DNA of 64,000 bases. Origin: Piezodorus guildinii. Taxonomy: Eukaryota > Arthropoda > Insecta > Hemiptera > Pentatomidae. A program made the position numbers and the translations under genes. Under the pieces are notes generated by a model, which ran no database searches, had not been told where the DNA came from, and worked only from the letters and a program-made list of their open reading frames with translations. Positions within the stretch are counted from its first letter, which is position 1, and the number at the start of each line of letters is the position of its first letter. The stretch is from contig CM041298.1 in the NCBI GenBank assembly GCA_023052935.1, positions 7,707,344 through 7,771,343 on the forward strand, in the 5' to 3' direction. Shown here one piece after another: positions 34,860 to 44,807 of this stretch.

Positions 34860-35517
34860 TTTAATAAACAGAAAGGAGAAAAAAAAATCCAGCACACGAT
34901 ACAATTCCATTTAGCCCACTTAAGACAAATTTTATGATTTCGATGGAACGTTTTAACTTTTTTTTTTTTTTAATCAGGTGCAGACAACATACGATTTTCA
35001 TTAAATGAAAATGAATTTAAGAAATTTTAAAGAAAGTTAAGAGTCGAAAAAAGGTCAAAGAATTACATTGATTTCCTTTTGAATCCTGCTTTTATAACAA
35101 TCTAATAAGTGGCATTTATGGTAGTAGATTTCGGTGAGAAGGTTGTTATGTTTTTATATTTATGCTAATTTGTTCGAAAATTCGAATTGTATAATTTTTA
35201 GTGTTGAAAATATTTCCTTTAATGAATATTTCATATATAGGTAAGTGAATGAAAAAATTTGTAGTAAGTCTGCCATAATATTCCAGATGTATGTATGTAC
35301 TTCCAATAAGTGTAGGAGCTAGCTGATCTTAAAGAACATTTATCTATTCATTCATAAATGTCAATTTTAATGAATGACCACAAAATTACAACAGGATACT
35401 CTGCGGTTTTCGTGGTCTTGTTTCCAAGAACCAATCAGCGGCTTTCCTTTGGATGTTCCTGATCCCGGAAGTGCCAACTAAATTGCCTGCAAAGACCGTG
35501 AGATCTTGTTAATTTTT
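34860..35517. other. Non-coding spacer
   Basis: No gene recognised. Positions 35395-35505 are less AT-rich but have no convincing frame or splice pair. Confidence 0.45.
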
Positions 35518-35580
35518 TTTGTTTTGTTGTTAAGGATGTAAAACTATCAGGTCATCAACGCCTACTCTTCTGTTTTCCTG
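35518..35580 (-). mobile_element. LINE D 3'-end scrap
   Basis: GTTTTGTTGTTAAGGATGTA and GGTCATCAACGCCTA resemble the LINE D 3' terminus at 51086-51145 (AAGGCGTAAAACCC, GGTCATCAACGCCTAG). Confidence 0.55.
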
Positions 35581-35697
35581 TATAATAAAAACTTTTGGTG
35601 GATCCAGCGTGTTTTTTTTTGTGAAAGCTTAACACACTTATTAACTTCAATTAAGCCAAACATGCTTATAATATTTCAGTAGTTCAAGTTGTTTTTT

Positions 35698-35898
35698 GTT
35701 AATTCGTTTAACGTCACTTTACGCTACTATGGCTAATCGGACGATGCTACAGTGGGAGTCCTAAATTTTGCCCATCCAGGTTTTATTAGGATAGGGATCT
35801 TTAACGAGTACCTGACATCGCACAGGCTCGGGACCACCTTTTAACGTCCCCGCCGAAGGACAGCATAACTAAGGATTTTTTACTCCCATTAAAAAATT
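35698..35898 (-). mobile_element. S1 SINE, head missing
   Basis: Minus-strand copy from TTCGTTTAACGTCACTTTAC to TTACTCCCATTAAAAAAT. The tRNA-like promoter head is absent. Confidence 0.88.
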
Positions 35899-36130
35899 GC
35901 TTGTCACGTCTTTTTAAGACGATAACGAAGTCAAAACATTTGTGTGGCAGTGGTTAACAAGTCAGGCGGCATAATTTTTTGAGGAGGGTATTCAAAAACT
36001 GGACAAGTGCCTCAAAATTCATGGAAAATATGTAGAAAAGTAGATTAAGGTACAGGCTTTCATGTAAAAATAAAATTATTGCGATATCTTTGCACGTCTT
36101 TTTTTACTCCAAAACGCTACTTACTTAAAA

Positions 36131-36910
36131 AACATGCCTCGTATTCCAATCATAATGAAACATATTAAATTTTACATGGATATAGCGAGTTTAACTAAAA
36201 TCGTTTGACCTGTTTATGAAGAAAATCGTAAAAATGTTGAAGAATATATGGTATTAAGAGGTTTTCCGATTTTGTTGAAAAAGTTGCTGAAGAATTTAAT
36301 GGAAAAAAAAAGAAAATTTTCACGATCGGAATTATTTCTCTTACTAGACATTGGTCGTGTAGGCCCTTGGCCCTGCGGTGTAATCTGTTGGGAGAATACA
36401 CTCGCGTTTCTCGATTAATTTTTATTGAGCAGGATCATCACTCCCTACGCCTATTTTTGTGGGTGGCCACCAGTTGGCTGACGGGTATCATATACTCGCG
36501 GGAGAGGCTGCAAGTGAATCCCTATTTAATTAAATGCTTGAAAAAGTCCCTCAGGAACTGGATTTCGAACTCAGAACCTTTGGCGTGAGTTACGTGTTTC
36601 CCTCCACTTGAACTACTGGGGGTCACCCATAGCGTAGTTGCTAGCATAACAGCTTTCTATGCCAAACGTTTTCAAGAAATCGATATTTGTCTCTAATATG
36701 ATATTTCATTTTCGTACGACATTTCTTTTTCATACTAGACTTACCACACATACACACACAGACCTTTTTGTGCGACTTGGATATTTGGACTTAAGGGACC
36801 CTAAATCGTGTATATTCGTTGAAAACTAGAATTCGAAAATTTTCACGATCACAATACTTTCTCTTACAATATATTTTTTATAATAGTAAGGGAAGGTAAG
36901 TGAAAGTAAA
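36131..36910 (+). mobile_element. HIN element with an inserted SINE
   Basis: HIN body at 36145-36300 (ATTAAATTTTACATGGATAT..., then CGAAAATTTTCACGATCGG) and a second HIN 3' end at 36685-36910 (CACACATACACACACAGACC to GGTAAGTGAAAGTAAA). They are separated by the S5-like SINE and a piece of S1 head (36610-36668). Possibly two joined HIN fragments. Confidence 0.65.
36340..36620 (-). mobile_element. S5 SINE-like element
   Basis: On the minus strand a B-box-like GAGTTCGAAATCC follows an A-box-like CAGTAGTTCAAGTGGAGG. The body block GTCAGCCAACTGGTGGCCAC and GGGAGTGATGATCC recurs as GTCAGCCAACTGTTGGC and GGGAGTAATGACC at 58018-58172. Ends are not resolved. Confidence 0.55.
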
Positions 36911-36925
36911 AAAAAAACATAAATA

Positions 36926-37662
36926 TCTGGTGCTCGTAACACACGACTTTCACTTACCTCCGTTTTTAAGATCAATTAAAGAAAATATAAAAATAAGTGA
37001 AACCATTAAAGAATTAATTATATTGAATTAATATAGAAACATGTGTTTTAAAATCTTTTTCTTTCCAAACGGTATATTCTACGTCTACAATTAACTGTTC
37101 TTATGTTCAAAAAACAAAATTTTGCATTTCAAAAAATAATTTTTCAATCGTCAACTTGCTTATTTAGCTGTTTAATTATCAGTTGGTAACAATTAATATA
37201 GTTTTTTTTTTATAGAATCTAGATAATTAAAGGTATTTTTAGGGGAAGAAATTTAGAAATATCCGCATTTAAGACCCCGTCAGACTATTTCAATCAGAAT
37301 GAAAACTACATGATATTAAAGCCCATTAAATTTTACATCGATATAGCGAGTTTAATCAAAATCGCTAGAGCCGTTTTCGAGAAAATGAAAAAAGGTGCAA
37401 AATGCATTGTATAAAGTGCCTCTTCTGGTAAGCTCATTTGAATGAAAGAGAGTTTTTAACGTCTCGGGCGTATATTTGTCTTAAAGGACTTTTCGTTTCC
37501 GCCCGGGAGTTAACCAAACACACACACATACAGACATTTTTGCGGACTTGGTTAATTGGACTCAGGGACCGTAAAACGTGTATTTCCGTTAAAAACTGAA
37601 ATTCGAAAATTTTCACGATCGAAATACTTTCCCTTACTGTATATAGTAAGTGAAAGTAAAAA
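36926..37662 (+). mobile_element. HIN element
   Basis: Starts TCTGGTGCTCGTAACACACG with ACTTTCACTTAC; ends CTTACTGTATATAGTAAG plus TGAAAGTAAAAA. It lacks part of the 5' half and has a short CA tract near 37517. Confidence 0.88.
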
Positions 37663-38037
37663 ACATGCAGTTTATGCAGTACAGTTGAGTAGTAGCTCTA
37701 AAATCGCGTTTTTGTGTGGATTTTAGATTTTTAGTTTGACTTATCACAATGTTTGTATAGTGCATTAGTGTGGTTCGTAAGCCTTTATTCTCTTGTTGCC
37801 TTGAATCGCATGTAATCAATCTTGGTATAGTTATATCGTAATCACAATAACTACTGCATTTCGTGGTGGAAGATAATAATGTTACTACTAGAAAATAACA
37901 ATTGGATAATCAGAACAAATTGAAAAAGCCAATGAGTCAATAGTTAGTACCGTAAAATGGTGTGAATAAGAACACTCTATGGTATCTATGGTAGCAATAT
38001 AACACATTTATGTTTTATCTCAATTAATTGAACAATA
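37663..38037. other. Non-coding spacer
   Basis: Nothing recognised. Confidence 0.45.
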
Positions 38038-38281
38038 TGGGATCACTTGTAGCTGGTGGTTAGCGTAACAGCCTTCTACGCCAAAGATCACGGGTTCAAA
38101 CCCGCAGGTGGTCCTAGGATTTTTTAATGGGAGTAAAATCTGAGTTACGCCGTCCTTCGGATGGGACGTTAAAAGGTGGTCCGAGCCTGTGCATGTCAGG
38201 TACTCGTTAAAGATCCCTATCCTAATAAAACCTGGATAGGTAAAATTTAGGACTCCCACTGTAGCATCGTCTGATTAGTCT
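38038..38281 (+). mobile_element. S1 SINE, 3' end missing
   Basis: Clear A box (TAGCTGGTGGTTAGCGTAAC) and B box (GGGTTCAAACCC) followed by the full body to CATCGTCTGATTAG. It joins the segmental duplication without the usual tail. Confidence 0.9.
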
Positions 38282-38373
38282 AAAAATGGGGATTCACTCA
38301 TAGCCAACAATTAATTCAATTATGAATTATTCTAATCATAATAAGGAATAAATTTAGTTTAATCTAAATATTG

Positions 38374-39104
38374 AGGGATCACCTGTAGGATAGTGGCTAC
38401 CACCACAACCTTCTATACCAAAGGTCACGGGCTCAAATCAGCAGGTTGTTCTAGGATTTTTTATTGGGAGTAAAAAATCCTTAGTTATGCCGTCCTTCGG
38501 AGGGGACGTTAAAGGCAGCGATACACGGTGAGAATTCGTGGAGGTGAGGTGAAATTCGTGATTCGTATGTGAAAGTTAATATCGCATACTTTCAAAATAT
38601 TATAATAAATATTCAATTACCGAATTTTGTATATTACCTCGTCATTTGTTATTTTTACTTTTTATTATAAATAATGTTTAATTTCTTAAAATCGAGTTTC
38701 TACATTTAAAAACATGTTTTAATGATGTATATATTACACTTGTTTGTTTTGATACAACTCTATCATTTAGTTCTTTTTTTTTTTAAATAATATTTAATGA
38801 TAATATAGGATTTTTCTAATAGTAATATTTGATGTCATTATCCATTTTGTTTTCTTTAAATAAGCCTTCCCCTTCTTCTTCTACTTTCGTGAACACATAC
38901 AATAGTTGCTTTCATCTCACCTACACAAAACCTAATTCTCACCATGTATCAATGCCTTGAAAGGTGGTCCCGAGCCTGTACGATGCCAGGTACTCGTTAA
39001 AGATCCCTATCCTAATTAAACCTGGATAGGCAAAATTTAGGACTCCCACTGTAGTATCGTCCGATTAGCCATAGTAGCATAAAGGGACGTTGAATAAATA
39101 AAAA
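38374..39104 (+). mobile_element. S1 SINE interrupted by a MITE (duplication copy 1)
   Basis: Head and body at 38374-38513, then a 443-bp insert, then the remaining S1 body 38957-39104 ending GGGACGTTGAATAAATAAA. Confidence 0.88.
38514..38956. mobile_element. MITE with GGCA...TGCC inverted ends
   Basis: Starts GGCAGCGATACACGGTGAGA and ends with TCTCACCATGTATCAATGCC, giving inverted termini of about 20-35 bp. Flanking TTAA at left and TTGA at right fits a 4-5-bp duplication (native S1 reads GTTAAAAGG). No frame inside. Superfamily unresolved; a TTAA target would point to piggyBac. Confidence 0.75.
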
Positions 39105-39531
39105 TAAAAAATTGAACAGTACATCAATTCCCTCTCTTACATATTTACTGGGTCTGTGTATAGATTCAGACAAAATATCAAAACTTCGTGTATATTTGAT
39201 ATTCATTTGTCTTTTATTGATTATTACTAGAATATATGATTTTTTGTTTTTTGTTTTTTTAATCGAAAAATCACTTAAGAAGAAGGCATTTTGAAAATGC
39301 TGTATTTAAGCCCTTCTAGTTAGGCTATTTCAATAAGGATAAAACAAACATCAAATTATTACCCATTCGATTTCAGACTAGGGAATATCGTTGTTAAAAT
39401 TAATTTAATAACTTTTATATAAATTTAAAGATGACCTATACAACTTTTACAAGCTTGTGTATAAATAACGTTTTTTATAGAATCTTTAGCTTTCCAACGG
39501 TATATTGTACGTATATATTAATGTTCTGTTT

Positions 39532-39857
39532 AAACAGCTGATATCCCATCCCATCCAAATACTTTCCTTTCTACCTATGCTAACCTACCTAAGAGACCTT
39601 GTAGTATGGTGTCAGAATTAGAAAATAAAAATAATTTCTATTAAATCCCACCGACATTTACTCTTCTACGTAAACCTATGACATCCTGCTCTATCCTTCA
39701 ATAACACTCCTCTTGTCCCGGTTGAACAGATCCGATATCTTGGACTACACCTTGACATAGGTCTTCCTTGAAACCCTCATACTAGACTGAAACGACAAGA
39801 AACTGCCCGACGTTTTCAACTACTTCAACAATTAATGGACAAGCGCTCCTTGAACTA
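39532..39857 (+). mobile_element. LINE B copy 2, degenerate
   Basis: Begins at CAGCTGATAT (RT residues TADIP) inside an old HIN body and ends at about 39857. The YADD catalytic section is deleted between CCTATGCT and GTAGTATGGTGTCAGAA. Frames are broken. This is the same insertion as 44008, copied by the segmental duplication. Confidence 0.8.
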
Positions 39858-40747
39858 CATTCGATTTCAGACCATTATGTAGGTTTTGATCAAAATCGTC
39901 GATTTTAATTAATACGCTGCTGTCTGTACTACCTTAAGTCACGTAGCTATCTTAAATATATAATTTCAGTTTCGTATGACTTCCCTTTTTTTCGAGACTT
40001 AACTTGGACTCTGAGGACGCTATAACGTTATTTCCGTTGAAAATGCACAAGACTTGAAAACACTTTTCCTTACTACATATAAAGTTATACGTAAAGAAAA
40101 GTAAGCATTTCTGTGACGTTGATAAAAGAGGATTCCCACTCAAAACTTAGAAAATCTTAAGTATTTGCAAATCAATGTTCACCAGAAAAACCATGAGGAA
40201 ATAAAGGGAGGAAAATGCACCGATTTCAGATGAAAAAGTTTATACAGACTACTATCGACAAGGAACTTAGAAGTTAGAATTTACGAAACTATAATCTTAA
40301 CTCTAAGGTTTTTCAAGGGTAGGGCGGGGCTAGTTGAGCAGTTTACACTTGAACGGATACACCTCCTCAATGATAAGTCTCAATGAGTTTTCAAGCGATT
40401 TAATGGATTCCTAATATATCCCTTAGCAAAATACCCCATAGGTGAGGTAAGTTGAGCAAGGGTATGGGGCAAGTTGAGCACTCAGTATGTCTAACCAAAT
40501 AATGGGTTAAATTCCAACTAGAAATAAAGTGAAATATGTGTTTACAAATCAGCTCTTTATTAATCGTCTTTTAGTGACAGAACGACAACATTTAAAGTAA
40601 TTTTCTTTGAATAATTAACCAAAACTAGAATCAATAAAACATTAACGTGTCTTAAGATTAACTTCAACATTAAATTCAGTCTTACTATATCAAATCAGAC
40701 TTAAATGTTAAATAGAAGGCTGTTATTCTAATCACTACGTGACAGGT
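39858..40747. other. Old HIN remains and unassigned DNA
   Basis: 39858-40105 is a much-decayed HIN 3' half (GATCAAAATCGTCG, TTTCAGTTTCGTATGACTT, TTTCCGTTGAAAA). 40310-40500 has recurring words GGGGCTAGTTGAGCAG, GTAAGTTGAGCAAGGG and GGCAAGTTGAGCAC of unknown origin. 40708-40747 is an S1 head scrap (minus). Confidence 0.5.
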
Positions 40748-40889
40748 GACCCCATTTATTGTTATTATAAATAAACCTCATTGGGAGCCCGTAGCTGAGT
40801 AGTTAGCGCGCTAGTCTTTCATGCTAAAGGTTGTGAGTTCGAATCCCAGTCCCAACGGGAGATTTTTTTTTTTTTTTTTTAGGTCATTT
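40748..40889 (+). repeat. T-tailed tRNA-like SINE within a direct repeat, copy 1
   Basis: A ~140-bp unit beginning GACCCCATTTATTG. Within it, 40783-40880 is a tRNA-like unit: GGGAGCCC start, A-box-like TAGCTGAGTAGTTAGCGCG, B box GAGTTCGAATCCC, then 18 T. The acceptor and T stems do not pair well, so it is a tRNA-derived SINE or pseudo-tRNA rather than a working tRNA. Identical to 42015-42156 except for T-run length. Confidence 0.85.
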
Positions 40890-41150
40890 ATATATAATTG
40901 AAATAGATAGAATCTACTTTAAACAATATCACCTTGAACTGCTAAGCTTGTTCATTGCATTGATTTGTGTTAAAGAAAAATAAGTGGAATTTGGGCCATT
41001 CGAACTGATTAATGAATATATATTTAAAGAGGGTACGGTGGGGATATGGCACTTGATAAATTGGTCCTTAAAGAAATGAATGTATTCTACTTTTAACAAA
41101 GTTGACCACGCTGAATCAGCTCTCACACACAGACACAGACACACACTTAC

Positions 41151-41984
41151 AGCGAGATGATGAGCTGCGACACTACTGCTGCTGCTGCTGAGTATCCCTG
41201 AATACTTCTGCCTGCACTTTGCCAGAGCAGACCCCTCACCGACCACTCCCTCGACAGCCTTGCCACTTCCACCCTCTTCCAGATTGCAGTACTTCATGAT
41301 CAAGGACTGTATCTCCTTCCTCTTTGCCGCCCGCTCGGCCAGCTCCGGCTCCTCTCCCCCATCGGTCGGGATGTCCAGTACCAGAGGCCTCAGCTCGCCT
41401 TGCGGCCCGACTCCGCCGCCTGCCGACTTCCTCCTCCTGAATGGAGTCTTCTCCCGAGCGGTGGGCACGGTGGCCACGAAGGGGTACGCCTTCTCGGCTA
41501 GGACCACGGTGGTTGCACTCTTGGCCAGCGGGGTCGGTACCTCTTCGTAATGGTTCCTCACTAAGGTGGTGCTCTTCCTCCTCGTGGCCGACACTTCCAC
41601 CGCTGCAGCAGCCACCTCCTTCCTCGAAGACGAAGCTCCTTCCACCGCCACCTTCCTCGCAGGCCTCACCCCTTCGCCGACATAGACACTACCCTTGGCC
41701 AGCCACCTGGCCGCCTCCTGCTGCCCCTCGACCCTCTTCCTCCCCGTCGACTTCCTGCCGATGGACCGCTCCGCCCGCCGCTTCTCCTCCGCCTTCAGAC
41801 AGCGAGGGGTCTCGTCCTCCCTTACCGCTATGGACACATCGCAGTCCGCGAGGGCCGAGGGGCCGCGGACCCTGCTCGTGATCTTCTGGATGAGCGAGGT
41901 GCATGAGTCGCTGAGGAGCTGGGTGACGGTGGAGGACCTGGAGTAGCGCGACCTGACGCTGGTGTTGGGCCGGCTGCTAGTCAT
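41151..41984 (-). CDS. GC-rich coding exon of an unrecognised host gene
   Basis: Minus-strand exon of 834 nt encoding 278 residues from the first ATG (41984-41982); the frame is open upstream for seven more codons without an earlier ATG. It ends at a consensus donor: the complement reads CTCGCT/GTAAGTGTG, with the intron starting at 41150, phase 0. The frame stays open past the donor only by chance. The product starts MTSSRPNTSVRSRYSRSS, is rich in Arg, Lys, Ser, Glu and Ala, has basic clusters (RRAERSIGRKSTGRKR), a TPFRRRKSAGG phosphosite-like motif, an acidic-to-basic helix-like stretch EEPELAERAAKRKEIQSLIM, and a Ser6 run encoded by CTG/CAG repeats. No signal peptide, membrane segment or known domain is evident, so it is probably a disordered regulatory N-terminus. 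GC content is far above the surroundings, as for a constrained exon. The downstream exon is not found. A recent duplicate or retained fragment is possible given the flanking repeats. Confidence 0.6.
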
Positions 41985-42014
41985 CGCTCCGCGCTCACCT
42001 CCCACACCGGCCGC

Positions 42015-42156
42015 GACCCCATTTATTGTTATTATAAATAAACCTCATTGGGAGCCCGTAGCTGAGTAGTTAGCGCGCTAGTCTTTCATGCTAAAGGTTG
42101 TGAGTTCGAATCCCAGTCCCAACGGGAGATTTTTTTTTTTTTTTTTTTAGGTCATT
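42015..42156 (+). repeat. T-tailed tRNA-like SINE within a direct repeat, copy 2
   Basis: Second copy of 40748-40889; the tRNA-like unit is 42050-42148 with a 19-T tail. It begins immediately upstream of the GC-rich exon's 5' end (CCGGCCGC/GACCCC), so the exon with its leader is bracketed by the two copies. Confidence 0.85.
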
Positions 42157-42228
42157 TTTGCCTTAAATCACTATGATAAATGGATTAAATATTATAGTCT
42201 ATTGTACAAGTCGGTCTGTCGTTGGAAG

Positions 42229-42657
42229 TCAAAAAGTTTTGCAGTTGTCATGTAAAACGGTTGGTAAGTCAGTGTCAATTGCAATATGTGCCCAGTGAGC
42301 ATCATAAGCCCTACACTCTGTCAAAACAGTAATCGGGCAACCGCATGTTGGGCAGTCCGTAGGATGTTCCCGTGCCATGAGATGTCCGTGAGTTAGTCGG
42401 GTGTGTCCAATGCGAAGGCGCGCCAGGATAACCTCTTCCCTTCGCTTTTGTCGTAGGGACGAATGCCAATGGAAGATGTCCCTTCTTATTTCCCTTAATT
42501 TGTTGTCAGTAGTGTCGTGCCAAATCTGTCCCCACTTCAGCCGAATCCGCTGCTTGATGATAGAAACATAGTCGCCAACAGGCACCCCAGTAAAGGGAAT
42601 GCCATCTGTTATTGCTTCTTTGGCTGCACGATCTGCGAGTTCATTCATGCGGGACTT
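42229..42657 (-). pseudogene. LINE D: RNase H end and C-terminal domain
   Basis: Minus-strand frame of about 140 residues. It starts inside RNase H (MNELADRAAKEA, the region of the last catalytic Asp), then a linker (SIIKQRIRLKWGQIWHDTT), then the C-terminal region typical of jockey/I-type LINEs: REEVILARLRIGHTRLTHGH and CPTCGCPITVLTECRAYD, where Cys/His residues form a zinc-binding motif. Everything upstream is lost. One codon-level deletion is likely between TV and LTEC. A related copy with its 3' end lies at 51086-51646. Confidence 0.8.
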
Positions 42658-42749
42658 TTATAAGGAAGTTATTAAATGGGGATTCACTCATAGCCAAAAA
42701 TTGTAATCATATTAAGGAATAAATTTAGTTTAATCTAAATATTGAGGGA

Positions 42750-43476
42750 TCACCTGTGCATGGTGGCTACCACCACAACCTTCTATGCCAAAGGTCACGG
42801 GTTCAAAACTAGCAGGTTGTTCTAGGATTTTTTAATGGGAGTAAAAAAATCCTTAGTTATGCCGTCCTTCGGAGGGGACGTTAAAGGCAGCGATACACGG
42901 TGAGAATTCGTGGAGGTGAGATGAAATTCGTGATTCGTAGGTGAAAGTGAATATCGCATACTTTCAACATATTATAATAAATATTCAATGACCGTATTTT
43001 CTACATTACTTCATCTTTTACTATTTTTACCTTTTATTATAAATAATGTTTAATTTCTTAAAATCGAGTTTCTACATTAAAAAACATGTTTGTATGATGT
43101 GTATATTACACTTGTTTGTTTTGATATAACTCTATCATTCAGTTCTTTTTTTTTTTATATTTAATGATAATATAGGATTTTTCTAATAGTAATATTTGAT
43201 GTCAGTATACAATTTTTTTTTTTTTTTTTTATATAAGCCTTCCCCCTCTTCTTCTACTTTCATGAACACATACAATAGTTGCTTTCACCTCACCTAAACA
43301 ACACCTAATTCTCACCATGTATCAATGCCTTGAAAGGTGGTTCCGAGCCTGTACGATGTCAGGCACTCGTTAAAGATCCCCATCCTAATTAAATCTGGAT
43401 AGGCAATATTTAGGACTCCCACTGTAGCATCGTCCGATTAGCCACAATAGCATAAAGTGACGTTAAATAAATAAAC
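42750..43476 (+). mobile_element. S1 SINE interrupted by the same MITE (duplication copy 2)
   Basis: S1 parts 42750-42885 and 43330-43476 enclose the GGCA...TGCC element at 42886-43329 at the same base as copy 1. The insertion therefore predates the duplication. The tail is AAATAAATAAACAAATAA. Confidence 0.88.
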
Positions 43477-43856
43477 AAATAACAATAAGGAACCGACTGT
43501 TAAGCAAGCAAGCTAGAGTAGGCTGAGCAGTAGGTGGGAGGATTTCGTTAAAACTTTTAAGGATTTTATTGACAACGATTTGTAGATAATACCTTTGAGC
43601 TTGCTTAGGCAATTATTATAATTAATAATTTAAGTTCTACGACATGCTCTCCTGACTTCCTCCGATTCATCCTGAATAAACAAAAATCATTTCGTTGTTT
43701 TGAATCTTATAATGAGATATAGCCATTTTAGCGCAGAGAAGGTCATGAATAGAGAATGGACGTTATATAAATAAACCGAGTACAGTACGCTACTACTTCT
43801 TAGCGCACAGAAAATACATTCAAATATTAACTCACAGTTTGAGAGAGAGAAGGGAG
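43477..43856. other. Non-coding spacer
   Basis: No gene recognised; contains a short GA-rich run near 43841-43858. Confidence 0.45.
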
Positions 43857-44007
43857 GGGATATCGTTGTTAAAATTAATTTAATAACTTTTATATAGATT
43901 TAAAGGTGACCTATATACCTTTTAAAAGCTTGTGTATAAGATAACATTTTTTCTAGAATCTTTAGCTTTCCAACGGTATATTGTACGTATACATTAATGT
44001 TCTGTTT

Positions 44008-44806
44008 AAACAGCTGATATCCCATCCCATCCAAAGACTTTCCTTTCTACCTATGCTAACCTACCTAAGAGACCTTGTAGTATGGTGTCAGAATTAGAGA
44101 ATAAAAATAAATTCTATTAAATCCCACCAACTTTAACCTTCGACATAAACCTATGACATCCTGCCCTATCCTTCAATAATACTCCTCTTGTCCCGGTTGA
44201 ACAGATTCGATATCTTGGACTACACCTTGACAAAGGACCCTGACAATACAACACTGAAACGACAAGAAACTGCCCGGCGTTTTCAAGTACTTATGTTATA
44301 ACAATTAATGGACAAACGCTCTAACCTTCGACTTAAGTACAAAAGGCTCATCTACATGAATATTATAAGACCGATGTGGACTTACGGAGTTGAGATTTGG
44401 CGCTCTACCAATCCATCGAATTCCTCTTGTATCCAATCCTTACAATCCAAAATCCTTCGAAAAATCCTCAACGCTCCTTACTTTGTCACGAATAAACACA
44501 TCAATAAAGACCTTAATGTTCCCTTTGTTACTGACTTGGCGCGAACAAGGCAGGTACCTCCTGACAAACTCCATTCCCACTCTTACCCACTAGTTTCAAA
44601 CCTTGCTTCCTCTACAATCCCTGATAATCGTCCGAGGCTTCTGAAAAGAAGATGGAGCCAAGACCATCTAGTTTAGCGTTTACCAACAATTTTGGAGAGC
44701 TGCCGATGGGTAATATCACTACATGTAAATCATGACAGTGTGTCTTTATTACATTTATTACATGTATTTTATTATACAGTTGTTAATATCAATATTAAAT
44801 ATATAT
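44008..44806 (+). mobile_element. LINE B copy 3
   Basis: 5'-truncated LINE B inserted in HIN sequence and sharing the YADD-region deletion with copy 2, so no active site remains. The C-terminal half is better kept: NLRLKYKRLIYMNIIRPMWT, GVEIWRSTNPSNSS, SLQSKILRKILNAPYFVTNK, and a final RLLKRRWSQDHLV ending at 44676. The 3' UTR runs to a degraded TATACAGTTGTTAATATC terminus next to a mariner derivative. Confidence 0.85.
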
Positions 44807-44807
44807 A

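Larger units (their letters stand above)
38285..39857 (+). repeat. Segmental duplication, copy 1
   Basis: Two blocks, 38285-39107 and about 39390-39857, are repeated in the same order at 42674-43470 and 43857-44240. Landmarks include GGGGATTCACTCATAGCCAA, the MITE-in-S1 insertion and the LINE B start after TTAATGTTCTGTTTAAACAG. The middle sections (39108-39390 and 43471-43857) differ. The two copies are separated by the region holding the GC-rich exon. Confidence 0.85.
42674..44310 (+). repeat. Segmental duplication, copy 2
   Basis: Partner of 38285-39857: GGGGATTCACTCATAGCCAA at 42678, the S1 with its MITE insertion, then after a non-shared middle (43477-43857) the decayed HIN piece and the LINE B insertion. 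Confidence 0.85.

Noticed and set aside
40783..40880. A functional tRNA gene
   Set aside because: A and B boxes are good, but acceptor and T stems do not pair properly and the unit has a long T tail and a second copy, fitting a SINE.
41260..41946. Several + strand open frames over the GC-rich exon
   Set aside because: Shadows of the minus-strand exon; high GC content makes stops rare, and only the minus frame has a start, a long frame and an in-phase donor.
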